Source: Candidatus Woesearchaeota archaeon (lineage in GTDB: Archaea > Nanobdellota > Nanobdellia > Woesearchaeales > DSVV01). Taken from it: a DNA stretch of 49,807 bases. The DNA lies in the NCBI GenBank assembly GCA_018303075.1, contig JAGVYW010000043.1:7189-56995 (forward strand), in the 5' to 3' direction. Both the position numbers and the translations under genes were made by a program. This document shows positions 40,400 to 49,764 of the stretch, in pieces (position 1 is the first letter of the stretch; each line of letters opens with the position of its first letter). The notes under the pieces were generated by a model. That model was not told the DNA's origin. It saw only the letters and a program-made list of their open reading frames with translations, and searched no databases.

Positions 40400-42868
40400 A
40401 TGATACTTCGTTGGCTAAAACTGCAGAATATTCGCTCCTATCTTGAAGAAGAGATTGTTTTTCCAGAAGGCTCTGTACTGCTGTCTGGAGATATTGGCTC
40501 TGGAAAGACTACAATTTTGCTTGCAATAGAATTTGCACTGTTTGGGTTTAATAAAAATGATCTTACTGGAGATTCCCTCTTAAGACATGGAAAACATGAA
40601 GGAAATATTGAACTTTGTTTTGATATTGAACAAAAAAAGATTGTTGTCAAGCGATTCTTACGAAGATCAAATGCAGTTAAGCAGGAGCAAGGTTATATTA
40701 TGATTAATAATGAACGTATTGATTGTACAGCTGTTGAATTGAAGACTAAGATTCTTGAATTGCTTGGTTATCCTTTATCATTGGTTTCTAAAAGCAGAGA
40801 TATTTTATTTCGATATACTGTTTATACACCGCAAGATGCAATGAAGATGATTCTGCAGGAAGATAAAGAATATAGATTAGAAACACTCAGAAAACTGTTT
40901 AATCTTGACAAGTATAAAAAAGTGAGAGAGAATCTGCAGATAGTGATTAAGGATTATAAAACTCATAAGCAGCTATATGAGCAACAAGTAGAGTATCTAT
41001 TTGAGAAACAGAGTTTGCTGCAACAATATATAGTAAAGAAAAGCAATCTTGTTTCAGATATTGTTGTGTTGAAAAAAAAACTAAAAGAAATAACTGATAT
41101 AATACAATTGCAGAATAAAGCTGTTGAGGAATGTTTGCTTATAATTAATGAACAGAAGAGACTTGCAAACGAAATTGCAGTTGAGAAAGAAAAGCTGAAT
41201 AATCTGCATTCTTTGATAAAAAAAGATAAACAGCATATTCAAGAAACATCTCAGCAGCTGACTGAGTTAGAAAAGAAAAAGAAGGAAATAAAGATTGAAA
41301 AAATAACTAAAAAAAGTAAAGATGAGATAATAACTGAAATAAAAAGAGATGAAGCTGAATTAATGCAGATAAAAGAGCAATTGATTAAACTCCAGCAGCA
41401 GCAGGAATTTGCAGAAAAAAGGCTGCTATATGCAGACAGTGAAATTGGAAAATATAAGCAGCAGATTGTTGTTTTCAGCAAGAAGAAAGAAAGAAAAGAT
41501 ACACTCCAGAAAAATATTGAACAAAAAGAACAGCTACAGGATGAGATTGCTGCGAGAGAGCAGATGCTGCAGAAGCTGTTGCTGCAATTATCAGAGGTTG
41601 AAACAACAGCAGCTATCATCCAGACAAGTATTGATAATATCAAAGCTCTTAACAAATGTTTTACATGCCTGCAGACAATCACTGATGATTATAAAGAAAA
41701 AGCAGCTCTTGATGCAGAGCAGAAAAAGAAAGAGCTGCTTGAGAGAAAAGAGATATTATTGCAGCAGAAAACAAAAAATCAGAAATCTTTTGGAGAGTTA
41801 CAGGAAAGAATGAAGCAGCTGCTGATAGATGAGAGGGAATATATTCTATTGAATCAAGAGATAAGGCAATTAGAGGAGAAAACTGCTCTTCTTCATGAAA
41901 AAGAAAAAGAAGTTATGCAGATAGAAAGAGAAAGAAAAGAGATAAAGATTCTTATTGAACAAATTTTTAATGGAGAGGTTCTATATGAAAAGATAATTGA
42001 GAACAACAAATTATTAGAGCTTGTAAGAAAGTATGAACAATCACTGCAGGAGCTGCAGCTTATCTCTGCAATGATCACTGAAAAGCAGGTGTTTGTCTCA
42101 AAAATAAATGAACTATTGCAGCAATATGAAAAACAAGAAAAAGATCTGCATTTATTTATTGAACAAAAACAACTGCTGATCAAAGATATTGACAAATTAA
42201 ACAGTGAGTTCTTAGAAAAGAGAAAATTACTTGAAAAAATGATTATTGACGAAAAAACAGTTTCATCAGAATTGACAAAGCAAACAACTGAAGCGCAATT
42301 TCTTGACAAAGATATTGAACGAATCAACAAAGAGATTGAGGACAAAAATAAAATTAAAGAGAAAATTGCTGCAGTTAACAATCTTATCAATTGGTTTTCT
42401 GATAAATTCACACCTCTTACAGTATTGCTTGAAAAACAGATCATGCTTACAATTTATAGAGAATTCAATGAATGCTTTATTACATGGTTCACTACACTTA
42501 TGGATGATGAATCAGTTACAATTAGATTAGATGAAGATTTCACACCAATAATCCACCAAAATGGTTATGATACAAGCTTTGAATATTTATCTGGCGGAGA
42601 AAAAACTGCAGTTGCTCTTGCATATAGATTAGCATTAAATAAAGTAGTGAATGATTATGTAAGTTCAGTGATGACAAAAGATATAATTATCTTAGACGAA
42701 CCAACAGAAGGCTTTAGCTATGAACAATTGGATAAAATGAAAGATGTTCTTGATCAGATCAATGTTAAGCAAGTAATCATTGTAAGCCATGAAGCAAAGA
42801 TTGAGAGTTTTGTTCAGAATATCATTCGTCTAAATAAATCTGGACATGTGAGTAAGGTAGTGAGTTGA
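40400..42868 (+). CDS. rad50: Rad50/SbcC-like SMC ATPase
   Basis: Walker A GDIGSGKTTIL, CFTC zinc-hook, signature YLSGGEKTAVALAYRLAL, Walker B DIIILDEPTEG. Confidence 0.93.
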   Translation: MILRWLKLQNIRSYLEEEIVFPEGSVLLSGDIGSGKTTILLAIEFALFGFNKNDLTGDSLLRHGKHEGNIELCFDIEQKKIVVKRFLRRSNAVKQEQGYIMINNERIDCTAVELKTKILELLGYPLSLVSKSRDILFRYTVYTPQDAMKMILQEDKEYRLETLRKLFNLDKYKKVRENLQIVIKDYKTHKQLYEQQVEYLFEKQSLLQQYIVKKSNLVSDIVVLKKKLKEITDIIQLQNKAVEECLLIINEQKRLANEIAVEKEKLNNLHSLIKKDKQHIQETSQQLTELEKKKKEIKIEKITKKSKDEIITEIKRDEAELMQIKEQLIKLQQQQEFAEKRLLYADSEIGKYKQQIVVFSKKKERKDTLQKNIEQKEQLQDEIAAREQMLQKLLLQLSEVETTAAIIQTSIDNIKALNKCFTCLQTITDDYKEKAALDAEQKKKELLERKEILLQQKTKNQKSFGELQERMKQLLIDEREYILLNQEIRQLEEKTALLHEKEKEVMQIERERKEIKILIEQIFNGEVLYEKIIENNKLLELVRKYEQSLQELQLISAMITEKQVFVSKINELLQQYEKQEKDLHLFIEQKQLLIKDIDKLNSEFLEKRKLLEKMIIDEKTVSSELTKQTTEAQFLDKDIERINKEIEDKNKIKEKIAAVNNLINWFSDKFTPLTVLLEKQIMLTIYREFNECFITWFTTLMDDESVTIRLDEDFTPIIHQNGYDTSFEYLSGGEKTAVALAYRLALNKVVNDYVSSVMTKDIIILDEPTEGFSYEQLDKMKDVLDQINVKQVIIVSHEAKIESFVQNIIRLNKSGHVSKVVS

Positions 42869-43051
42869 GGTGTTTGGTAATTGGTTAGTCGCACAACTTT
42901 TTTTTGAAAAGTTGTGCTTAGTTTCTTTTTGGCCAGACTTTTTTGTAAAAAGGCTGGTGATGTTCAAAATATCATTCGTCTAAATAAATCTGGACATGTG
43001 AGTAAGGTAGTGAGTTGAGGTGTTTGGTAATTGGTTAGTCGCACAACTTTT
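42811..43051 (+). repeat. 150-bp period tandem duplication of the rad50 3' end
   Basis: 42811-42901 repeated at 42961-43051 with one mismatch; includes the last 18 codons plus stop. Confidence 0.95.
42887..42957 (+). repeat. two-hairpin element, copy B (downstream of rad50)
   Basis: AGTCGCACAACTTTTttttgAAAAGTTGTGCTTAGTTTCTTTTTGGCCAGACTTTTTTGTAAAAAGGCTGG. Confidence 0.8.
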
Positions 43052-43188
43052 CAAAAAAAAGTGAGTTAGAACTGCAGTTATGAGTCCTTATGAGTAGTGT
43101 ACAACATGTTTGAAACATAAGATCATTATTCTCATTCGAAAGCTATTTAAATAAGTAAGACTAGAAAAAATAAATTGCAGGTGATTGA

Positions 43189-44667
43189 ATGTCTTTCAAA
43201 AAGATGAGGTTGTTTGTTGGAAGTATTTTTCTGCTAATTATACTTATAATATCTTCAATCAGCGTATCTGCAGCTCTTAATTTTGATATACAAGTTAATC
43301 CAATTATAAAGAACTTTTATCCAACTCAGCAGGGAAAATATGAAATAACAATTATCAACAAACAAGCAATTGAAGATCAATATACACTTTCATTTACAAA
43401 TACACCAAGATGGAGTGTTGAAACAGACCCTATGTCTTATCTCTCAGGAATTACATTGAAGGCAAATACATCTGTTAAGTTCTTTTTATATATAACACCT
43501 GTTCCTGAATATGAGTTTGGACCGCATGATTTTAATATCATTGCAGTATCAAAGAACACAGGTTCAAGTATTGTAGACATTTTGCCAGTGTTATTGCGAA
43601 ATCCTTCAAAAGATTTTACTGAATATTCGCCTGTAATCAATCTTGATGTTGACATACCATATAAAATAAATCCAAAAGAAGAAGCAACAATTGAGATTGA
43701 CTTTTTGAATAGAAACAAGCTTGATATAAAGAATTTAACTATTGTTGTAACAAGTATGCATTTCTCAACTGTAAAAGAAACAACACTTGGTCCGTTAGAA
43801 AAAAAAACAGAAAGGATTTCTGTGAAATATGATCCATTGATGCAGCCAACTAAAGATACAATAACTGTAACAGTTTTTGCGAATGGCGTTGATTTCAAAC
43901 CTACTGCAAAAGATATTGAGATTATCGGATATTCAAATCTCAAAGAAAATGTTCAGAAAGATGATTCTTTTTTGAAATATACTCGTTCAATTACATATAC
44001 TAATGAAGGCAATGTTGCAAATAAGAAAAAGCTAATAGTATCAACATCTGTACTGGAACAATTATTTTCATCAACAACTCCTGATGCAGTTAAAGTTGTT
44101 GAAAATGGAGTGAGAGAATATGTATGGGAGATTACTGTACATCCGCAAGGATCTGTAACAATAACAATGGTCACTAATTACAGATATATTGTTCTAATAA
44201 TTCTTATACTTATCTTATTGATTGTAAGTTATTATGTCTTTAGAAGCCCTATGTTAATCACTAAAGAATCACGCATTGTCAGAGCTTCAAAAAATGATGA
44301 AGGAATTTCACATCTAAAAGTACTTATCCATATAAAAAACAGAACAAATAAATTAATAGAGCATGTTAAAGTAATTGATAGAGTGCCGCATATAGCTGAA
44401 TTAGAGAAAGAATATGTTGTTGGTACATTGCATCCTGACAAAGTTGTAAATCATGAATTAAAAGGAACATTAGTTAAATGGGAGCTTCCTGTTGTTGAAC
44501 CATATGAAGAAAGAATCATCAGTTATAATATCAAATCAAAACTCAAGATTTTAGGTACACTTACATTGCCTGCTGCAACACTTAAATATAAAAATAATAA
44601 AGGCAATGAAGTAAAAATTAGTTCTAACAGATTTATAGCTGGTAGTGATGAAGAATATGGAAAATGA
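43189..44667 (+). CDS. secreted membrane-anchored protein with Ig-like repeats
   Basis: N-terminal signal peptide, C-terminal TM YIVLIILILILLIVSYYVF, beta-rich repeats. Confidence 0.7.
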   Translation: MSFKKMRLFVGSIFLLIILIISSISVSAALNFDIQVNPIIKNFYPTQQGKYEITIINKQAIEDQYTLSFTNTPRWSVETDPMSYLSGITLKANTSVKFFLYITPVPEYEFGPHDFNIIAVSKNTGSSIVDILPVLLRNPSKDFTEYSPVINLDVDIPYKINPKEEATIEIDFLNRNKLDIKNLTIVVTSMHFSTVKETTLGPLEKKTERISVKYDPLMQPTKDTITVTVFANGVDFKPTAKDIEIIGYSNLKENVQKDDSFLKYTRSITYTNEGNVANKKKLIVSTSVLEQLFSSTTPDAVKVVENGVREYVWEITVHPQGSVTITMVTNYRYIVLIILILILLIVSYYVFRSPMLITKESRIVRASKNDEGISHLKVLIHIKNRTNKLIEHVKVIDRVPHIAELEKEYVVGTLHPDKVVNHELKGTLVKWELPVVEPYEERIISYNIKSKLKILGTLTLPAATLKYKNNKGNEVKISSNRFIAGSDEEYGK

Positions 44668-44697
44668 ATTTGTGAAATAATTAACTTTAAGAGAAGA

Positions 44698-44805
44698 ATG
44701 AAAGAAGGTTATTTAACGATATGTGAATATTATTTAGGATCATTACATGAATTGCAGCAAAAAACGTTGATTCCTGAGAGATATAGTCTACAAGATTATT
44801 TCTGA
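44698..44805 (+). CDS. possible 35-aa small protein
   Basis: Read by eye: MKEGYLTICEYYLGSLHELQQKTLIPERYSLQDYF*. Confidence 0.25.
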   Translation: MKEGYLTICEYYLGSLHELQQKTLIPERYSLQDYF

Positions 44806-44855
44806 CTTGATTTCACAATTACATTTATATACCTCTTCTTTATCTACGATAGTAA

Positions 44856-46187
44856 ATGGTTAAGAAAAACAAGAAAAATGCAAAAGAACAAAAACAACCT
44901 GAAAATGTGGTTGAAACTAAGGATTCTTTAATATTAAAAAAGCCAAAAGTTCTTACTGAAGAAGAAATTGTCAACGGTCAGCCTGTTGTTAATATTGGGC
45001 TTGTTGGACATGTTGATCATGGAAAAACAACATTGACTGAAAGATTAACAGGAAAGTGGACAGATACTCATTCAGAAGAGATTAAGCGTGGAATCACAAT
45101 CAGATTAGGATATGCAAATTCTATATTTAGAAAATGTGTACAATGCAATATGTTTGCAACACAACAAAAATGTGAATGCGGCGGAGAAACTAAACCAATT
45201 AGAAAAGTTAGTTTTGTTGATGCACCTGGACACGAAAGTTTGATGGCAACAATGCTGTCTGGAGCTACTATCATGGATGGTGCATTGCTTCTTATTGCAG
45301 CAAATGAAAATTGTCCTCAGCCGCAAACTCGAGAACATTTAATGGCACTTGAGATTATAGGAATCAAAAATATTGTTATTGTACAAAATAAAATCGATCT
45401 GATTGATAAAGAAAAAGCATTAAAAAATTATAAACAGATAAAAGAGCTATTAAAAGGTACTTTTTTTGAAAATGCTCCAATTATCCCAATATCTGCGCAA
45501 AAAGGAGTAAATGTTGATAGATTAATTGCAGCAATTGAAGAGATTGTCCCAACACCATATCGCGATGAAACAAAAGATCCTGTAATGTTTGTAGCACGAA
45601 GTTTTGATATAAACAAACCAGGAGCTGATCTGATGAAACTAATTGGTGGAGTTCTTGGCGGCAGTTTAATACAGGGAAAATTAGCAATTGGCGATCAAAT
45701 CGAGATAAAACCAGGATATGAAGTTGAAGAAAGAAACCAAAAGGTATACAAACCAATACGCACGAAAATAATCTCTTTGATGACAGGCGAGCAGGCAATT
45801 CAAGAGGCATATCCAGGAGGATCAATTGCAGTACAAACAACATTGGATCCATCAATTGTAAAATCTGATAAATTAACAGGAAATGTTGTCGGATATTCAG
45901 ATAAGCTGCCAATTACACTAAGTGAAATAAAATTAGAAGTTCATCTGCTAGAAAGAGTTGTTGGAACAAAAGATGATGTTGTAGTAGAGCCGATCAAGAA
46001 ATTAGAGCCATTGATGTTAAATGTAAATTCAGCTGCAACAGTTGGTATTGTTACAGAATTCGGAAAGAACTCAATCACCTGCAAATTAAAGCTGCCGATC
46101 TGCTGCGAATATGGTTCAAGAATAACTATTTCTCGGAGATTAGATAATAGGTTTAGATTAATTGGATATGGTATATTGAAAAAGTAA
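44856..46187 (+). CDS. eif2g: translation initiation factor aIF2 gamma
   Basis: GLVGHVDHGKTTLTERLTGKWTDTHSEEIKRGITIRLGYA, DAPGHESLMATMLSGA. Confidence 0.97.
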   Translation: MVKKNKKNAKEQKQPENVVETKDSLILKKPKVLTEEEIVNGQPVVNIGLVGHVDHGKTTLTERLTGKWTDTHSEEIKRGITIRLGYANSIFRKCVQCNMFATQQKCECGGETKPIRKVSFVDAPGHESLMATMLSGATIMDGALLLIAANENCPQPQTREHLMALEIIGIKNIVIVQNKIDLIDKEKALKNYKQIKELLKGTFFENAPIIPISAQKGVNVDRLIAAIEEIVPTPYRDETKDPVMFVARSFDINKPGADLMKLIGGVLGGSLIQGKLAIGDQIEIKPGYEVEERNQKVYKPIRTKIISLMTGEQAIQEAYPGGSIAVQTTLDPSIVKSDKLTGNVVGYSDKLPITLSEIKLEVHLLERVVGTKDDVVVEPIKKLEPLMLNVNSAATVGIVTEFGKNSITCKLKLPICCEYGSRITISRRLDNRFRLIGYGILKK

Positions 46188-46415
46188 ATCAAAAGTAAAT
46201 CTATTGAATAAATGAAGAAAAATTAAGTGGTATATTCTTATCTGTTTTTATCTCCTTACAATATTGCCTGAAACCGTTGTTATTGTATAATCATTGCCAG
46301 TTCTATGAAAAGTAAAAGGTAATCCTGTATAAAACTAATCTCCACAATTTAATCCTGAAATCATTATCGAAACATTTAAATAATCTAATCTAAATTAGAC
46401 TAATTGTGATTAGAT

Positions 46416-47783
46416 ATGTTTGTAAACAGAACTAAAGAAATGCAATTGTTAGATGAAGAATTTACTCATAAAGGAGCTCGCTTTATTGTTATCTATGGGA
46501 GAAGAAGAGTTGGAAAGACGCGTCTTATTGAGGAGTTTATCAAGGATAAGGATTCAGTTTATTATTTAGCTGCGCTGGAATCAGAAGCGCAGCAAATTAA
46601 AGAATTAAAAACACTCATAGGTAGAAAATTAAATGATGAACTTATTTTAACTCTTGAACTAACTGATTGGAAGCAATTATTCTCTTATCTAGAAAAGATT
46701 CTTCCGAAAGATAAAAAGATGATTATCGTTATTGATGAAGTTACTTTTCTTATTAAAAATAATTCTTCTTTTGTTTCATATCTGCAGAAATTCTGGGATC
46801 AATTTTTATCAAAAACAAATATCATACTTATCCTTTCTGGTTCATTAGTGGGATTAATTATCAAAGAAATATTAGCTGAGGAATCTCCTCTTTATGGAAG
46901 AAGAACAGCGCAGATTCAATTAGAACCATTATTATTTTCACATTCTATTGAATTCATGAAAACAACTTTTGAAGAATCAATTGCCCTATATTCAGTTACA
47001 GGAGGAATCCCACAATATCTTCTTCAAATAGATCAACCTTTTATTCAGTTTCTAAAGAAAAAGTTTTTTTATAAAGATGGTTTTTTTTATCAAGAAGGTC
47101 AATTTTTACTCAGCCAAGAATTTAAAGATCCTTCAACATATATTGACATATTAAAGGCAATATCTTTTGGCAACACAAAATTAAATGAAATCTCTAATTT
47201 TACAGGTATTGAAACAAAAATACTTAGCAGATATGTTGATATTCTTATTGAATTACGCCTTATGAAAAGAATAGTTCCAATTACAGAGGATAAAGATTCA
47301 TATAGAGGTGCAATTTACAAAATTAATGACAATTTCTTATCTTTCTGGCATCATTTTGTATTTCCAAATCGTTCTTCGATAGAAATTGAAAATGAAGAAG
47401 ATATTAAAAGAATTATGAGAGAAGTAAACTCCTATATTGGATTTGTATTTGAAGATATTTGTAAACAATTTCTTATTACAAATCAACCAATATCATTTAC
47501 AAATATAGGAACATGGTGGGATAAAGAAAATGAGATTGATATTGTTGCTTACCATCATACAAATAAAGAGATATTCTTTTGCGAATGTAAATGGAAAGAA
47601 TCGGTTAACAGTGATGAAATTTTATTCAAACTGCAGCAAAAATCAACGTTAGTGCAATGGAATAACCAATCAAGGAAAGAATATTTTGTTATTTTTGCAA
47701 AATCATTTAAAAACAAAAATCAACATAAAAATGTGTTTTTATTTGATCTTAAAGATATAGAAAAAAAGATGAAAAGAAATTAA
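46416..47783 (+). CDS. archaeal AAA ATPase with DUF234-like C-terminus
   Basis: FVNRTKEMQLLDEEF, VIYGRRRVGKTRLIEEF, C-terminal EIDIVAYHHTNKEIFFCECKW nuclease-like strand. Confidence 0.9.
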   Translation: MFVNRTKEMQLLDEEFTHKGARFIVIYGRRRVGKTRLIEEFIKDKDSVYYLAALESEAQQIKELKTLIGRKLNDELILTLELTDWKQLFSYLEKILPKDKKMIIVIDEVTFLIKNNSSFVSYLQKFWDQFLSKTNIILILSGSLVGLIIKEILAEESPLYGRRTAQIQLEPLLFSHSIEFMKTTFEESIALYSVTGGIPQYLLQIDQPFIQFLKKKFFYKDGFFYQEGQFLLSQEFKDPSTYIDILKAISFGNTKLNEISNFTGIETKILSRYVDILIELRLMKRIVPITEDKDSYRGAIYKINDNFLSFWHHFVFPNRSSIEIENEEDIKRIMREVNSYIGFVFEDICKQFLITNQPISFTNIGTWWDKENEIDIVAYHHTNKEIFFCECKWKESVNSDEILFKLQQKSTLVQWNNQSRKEYFVIFAKSFKNKNQHKNVFLFDLKDIEKKMKRN

Positions 47784-47793
47784 TTGCAAGCAA

Positions 47794-47949
47794 TTATGGC
47801 TTTTTTGCATACCCTATTATTTTTATTTTAGCAATTATATCAGCAGAAATGCCCTTCCCAATTTTTTCAGCATAAAATTCTGCGTTATTAAGTTGATAGT
47901 CTATAGACATAACATCTCCTTTATTTGCGTAATCTATGCTAATTGTCAT
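47794..47949 (-). CDS. 51-aa hypothetical small protein
   Basis: Read by eye: MTISIDYANKGDVMSIDYQLNNAEFYAEKIGKGISADIIAKIKIIGYAKKP*; same strand, 6 nt past the MarC gene. Confidence 0.5.
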   Translation of the reverse strand: MTISIDYANKGDVMSIDYQLNNAEFYAEKIGKGISADIIAKIKIIGYAKKP

Positions 47950-47955
47950 TTTAGA

Positions 47956-48546
47956 TTATCCCAGCCATCCAGACGTAATAAATGAAACACCTATAGCTAG
48001 GATAATTAAGCCCATTAATCTAGAAATTGCATCACTTCCCTGTTTGCCAAATATTCTAAATAATAATTCTGTATTTCTCAAAGCAAACCAGGTAAATAAT
48101 AAATTAGCAAGCGCTGCTAATAATGGAATAAAAAAGCCATATTGCTGAACCAGAATAATTGCAGTTGTTATTGTGCCTGGACCAACAATCAATGGAATTG
48201 CCATCGGAACAACAGCTATGTCATAGCTCTTAGCTCTTTCCTCTTTAAGATGGATGCCTAAGCAAATCTTCAAGCCTATCAATAGAATCAAAATCCCTCC
48301 GCCAATCTTGAAGTCACTCAAAGAGATGTTAAACAAATTAAGGATTCCCATTCCAAAAAAGAGGAATAATATTAAAATTAATGTTGCAACATAAAACGCC
48401 TCATTTGCACTCTTTACTCGATGTTTCTTAGTATATTTTTCAGTAAATAGCATAAATATAGGTACATTGCCAAGAGTGTCCATTATAACAAAGATTGCCA
48501 GAAATGATTTTATGAATGTCGACCAGTCAAATGATAGTTCTAACAT
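47956..48546 (-). CDS. MarC family integral membrane protein
   Basis: MDTLGNVPIFMLFT, VPMAIPLIVGPGTITTAIIL. Confidence 0.93.
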   Translation of the reverse strand: MLELSFDWSTFIKSFLAIFVIMDTLGNVPIFMLFTEKYTKKHRVKSANEAFYVATLILILFLFFGMGILNLFNISLSDFKIGGGILILLIGLKICLGIHLKEERAKSYDIAVVPMAIPLIVGPGTITTAIILVQQYGFFIPLLAALANLLFTWFALRNTELLFRIFGKQGSDAISRLMGLIILAIGVSFITSGWLG

Positions 48547-48587
48547 ATTTAGCCTCTTTTTTTATTATTGTTGATGAAATGTTAATA

Positions 48588-48971
48588 TCATATCATCATT
48601 ACATTTGTTTCATTTCTGAAATCATTATCTGCTGTAATGAATATTGCTCCTTCTTTAATTGAAGTTGTTAAGTGAATTGCATCAGCTAATCTAAATTTAG
48701 GATATTTTGCTCTTTTTATCTTTTTTGTTTTTGCTGCCTGTATACAGATATCAATTGTTAGCGGCAATATTGCAGCCCTGCTTTGTATAAATAAGAGAAA
48801 TTGCTCAAAACTCTTATTGTCTCTTTCAAATCTATCGGCTAATTCAGCAATTGCTAAAACTGATGTTGCAATCATCTCATTCTCTATAATATCTTTAACG
48901 CTTAAACCTTTGCTGCTAGCAATCGAATATTCAAGCCATGCTGAACTGTCAATCAGATATTTATAGCTCAT
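48588..48971 (-). CDS. vapC: PIN-domain toxin, VapC-like
   Basis: LIDSSAWLEY...FRLADAIHLTTSIKEGAIFITADNDF. Confidence 0.92.
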   Translation of the reverse strand: MSYKYLIDSSAWLEYSIASSKGLSVKDIIENEMIATSVLAIAELADRFERDNKSFEQFLLFIQSRAAILPLTIDICIQAAKTKKIKRAKYPKFRLADAIHLTTSIKEGAIFITADNDFRNETNVMMI

Positions 48972-49161
48972 TAAGCATCATCCTATCTTTTTTTGACCAA
49001 GATTTCATCCCTTTTCCGCAACCAAACATTGTTTTTGGTACATTTGTATATTTCTGAAGAAGTTTCTTAATTACTTCATCATAACTTGAAGCATCTTCTT
49101 CTGCTTTTGCTCTCTCAAGCAATTGCTTTGTTCCGTCTGATATCTGTATTGTTGTAGCCAT
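48961..49161 (-). CDS. vapB: VapB-like antitoxin
   Basis: MATTIQISDGTKQLLERAKAEEDASSYDEVIKKLLQK; ATG at 49161 preferred; overlaps vapC by 11 nt. Confidence 0.85.
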   Translation of the reverse strand: MATTIQISDGTKQLLERAKAEEDASSYDEVIKKLLQKYTNVPKTMFGCGKGMKSWSKKDRMMLNEL

Positions 49162-49219
49162 ATTATAATTATAGTTATATTTATATTTATAAAGTTTTTG
49201 ATTCAAAAAAAATGGGTTT

Positions 49220-49318
49220 AATACCACGCAGCTCTGCTGCGACCCATTTTTAAGAGTAAAAATCCCTTTTTTGTTATTGAATGCCCCGCAGCTTGCTGCG
49301 ATTGGGATTTTTACTTAT
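49220..49318 (+). repeat. 99-bp structured dispersed repeat, copy 3
   Basis: 98/99 identical to 1-99 (single C to A change). Confidence 0.95.
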
Positions 49319-49406
49319 TAGTAAGCGACAAAAGTAAATCACAAAATAAATCGCTTACTAATGTTTGCTGGACATAACAATTCATATGAGTTACTTATGT
49401 CCAGCA
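49318..49406. repeat. two consecutive long-stem hairpins
   Basis: TTAGTAAGCGA...TCGCTTACTAA and TGCTGGACATAA...TTATGTCCAGCA. Confidence 0.75.
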
Positions 49407-49424
49407 TTATATATGATTGTTTAA

Positions 49425-49729
49425 GGATTTTGTTTCGAAATTTTTATATTAAATAAGAAATATAAACAAAAGCAAAAAAGTGATATAGATTTGTTAATAG
49501 AGATTAAAAATAAAAGTGTAAGTCTACTTGATATAGTTAAATTACAGCAGGAATTAGAGAAAAACCTAAAAAAGAAAGTGGATATTGTGGAATATAAGCA
49601 GATTCATCCACTACTCAGAAAGAGAATTCTTCAAGAAGAGGCAAGGATAATATAAATAAAGATCCTTTTATGTTTATATTGCATATTCAAGAGGAAATTG
49701 AAAAAATAATTCAAAAAGAACAGAAATAA
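49425..49729 (+). pseudogene. truncated MNT-type nucleotidyltransferase and start of HEPN partner
   Basis: KSDIDLLIEIKNKSVSLLDIVKLQQELEKNLKKKVDIVEYKQIHPLLRKRILQEEARII* lacks the N-terminal GSxARG part; then DPFMFILHIQEEIEKIIQKEQK*. Confidence 0.7.
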
Positions 49730-49740
49730 CTATAAAAAAA

Positions 49741-49763
49741 CGAGCCAGGGAAGATTTGAACTC
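49741..49763 (-). repeat. tRNA 3'-end fragment
   Basis: Minus strand GAGTTCAAATCTTCCCTGGCTCG: T-loop plus acceptor strand, but the 5' T-stem arm does not pair. Confidence 0.75.
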
Positions 49764-49764
49764 G

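Noticed and set aside
41251-41682. 143-aa Ser/Cys-rich minus-strand ORF inside rad50
   Set aside because: Composition reflects antisense of the Lys/Glu/Gln-rich coiled coil.
46253-46345. Minus-strand protein-like fragment GLPFTFHRTGNDYTITTVSGNIVRR
   Set aside because: Very short with an upstream stop; could be a gene remnant but support is too weak to list.
47936-48148. 70-aa plus-strand ORF overlapping MarC
   Set aside because: Antisense to a clear MarC coding region.
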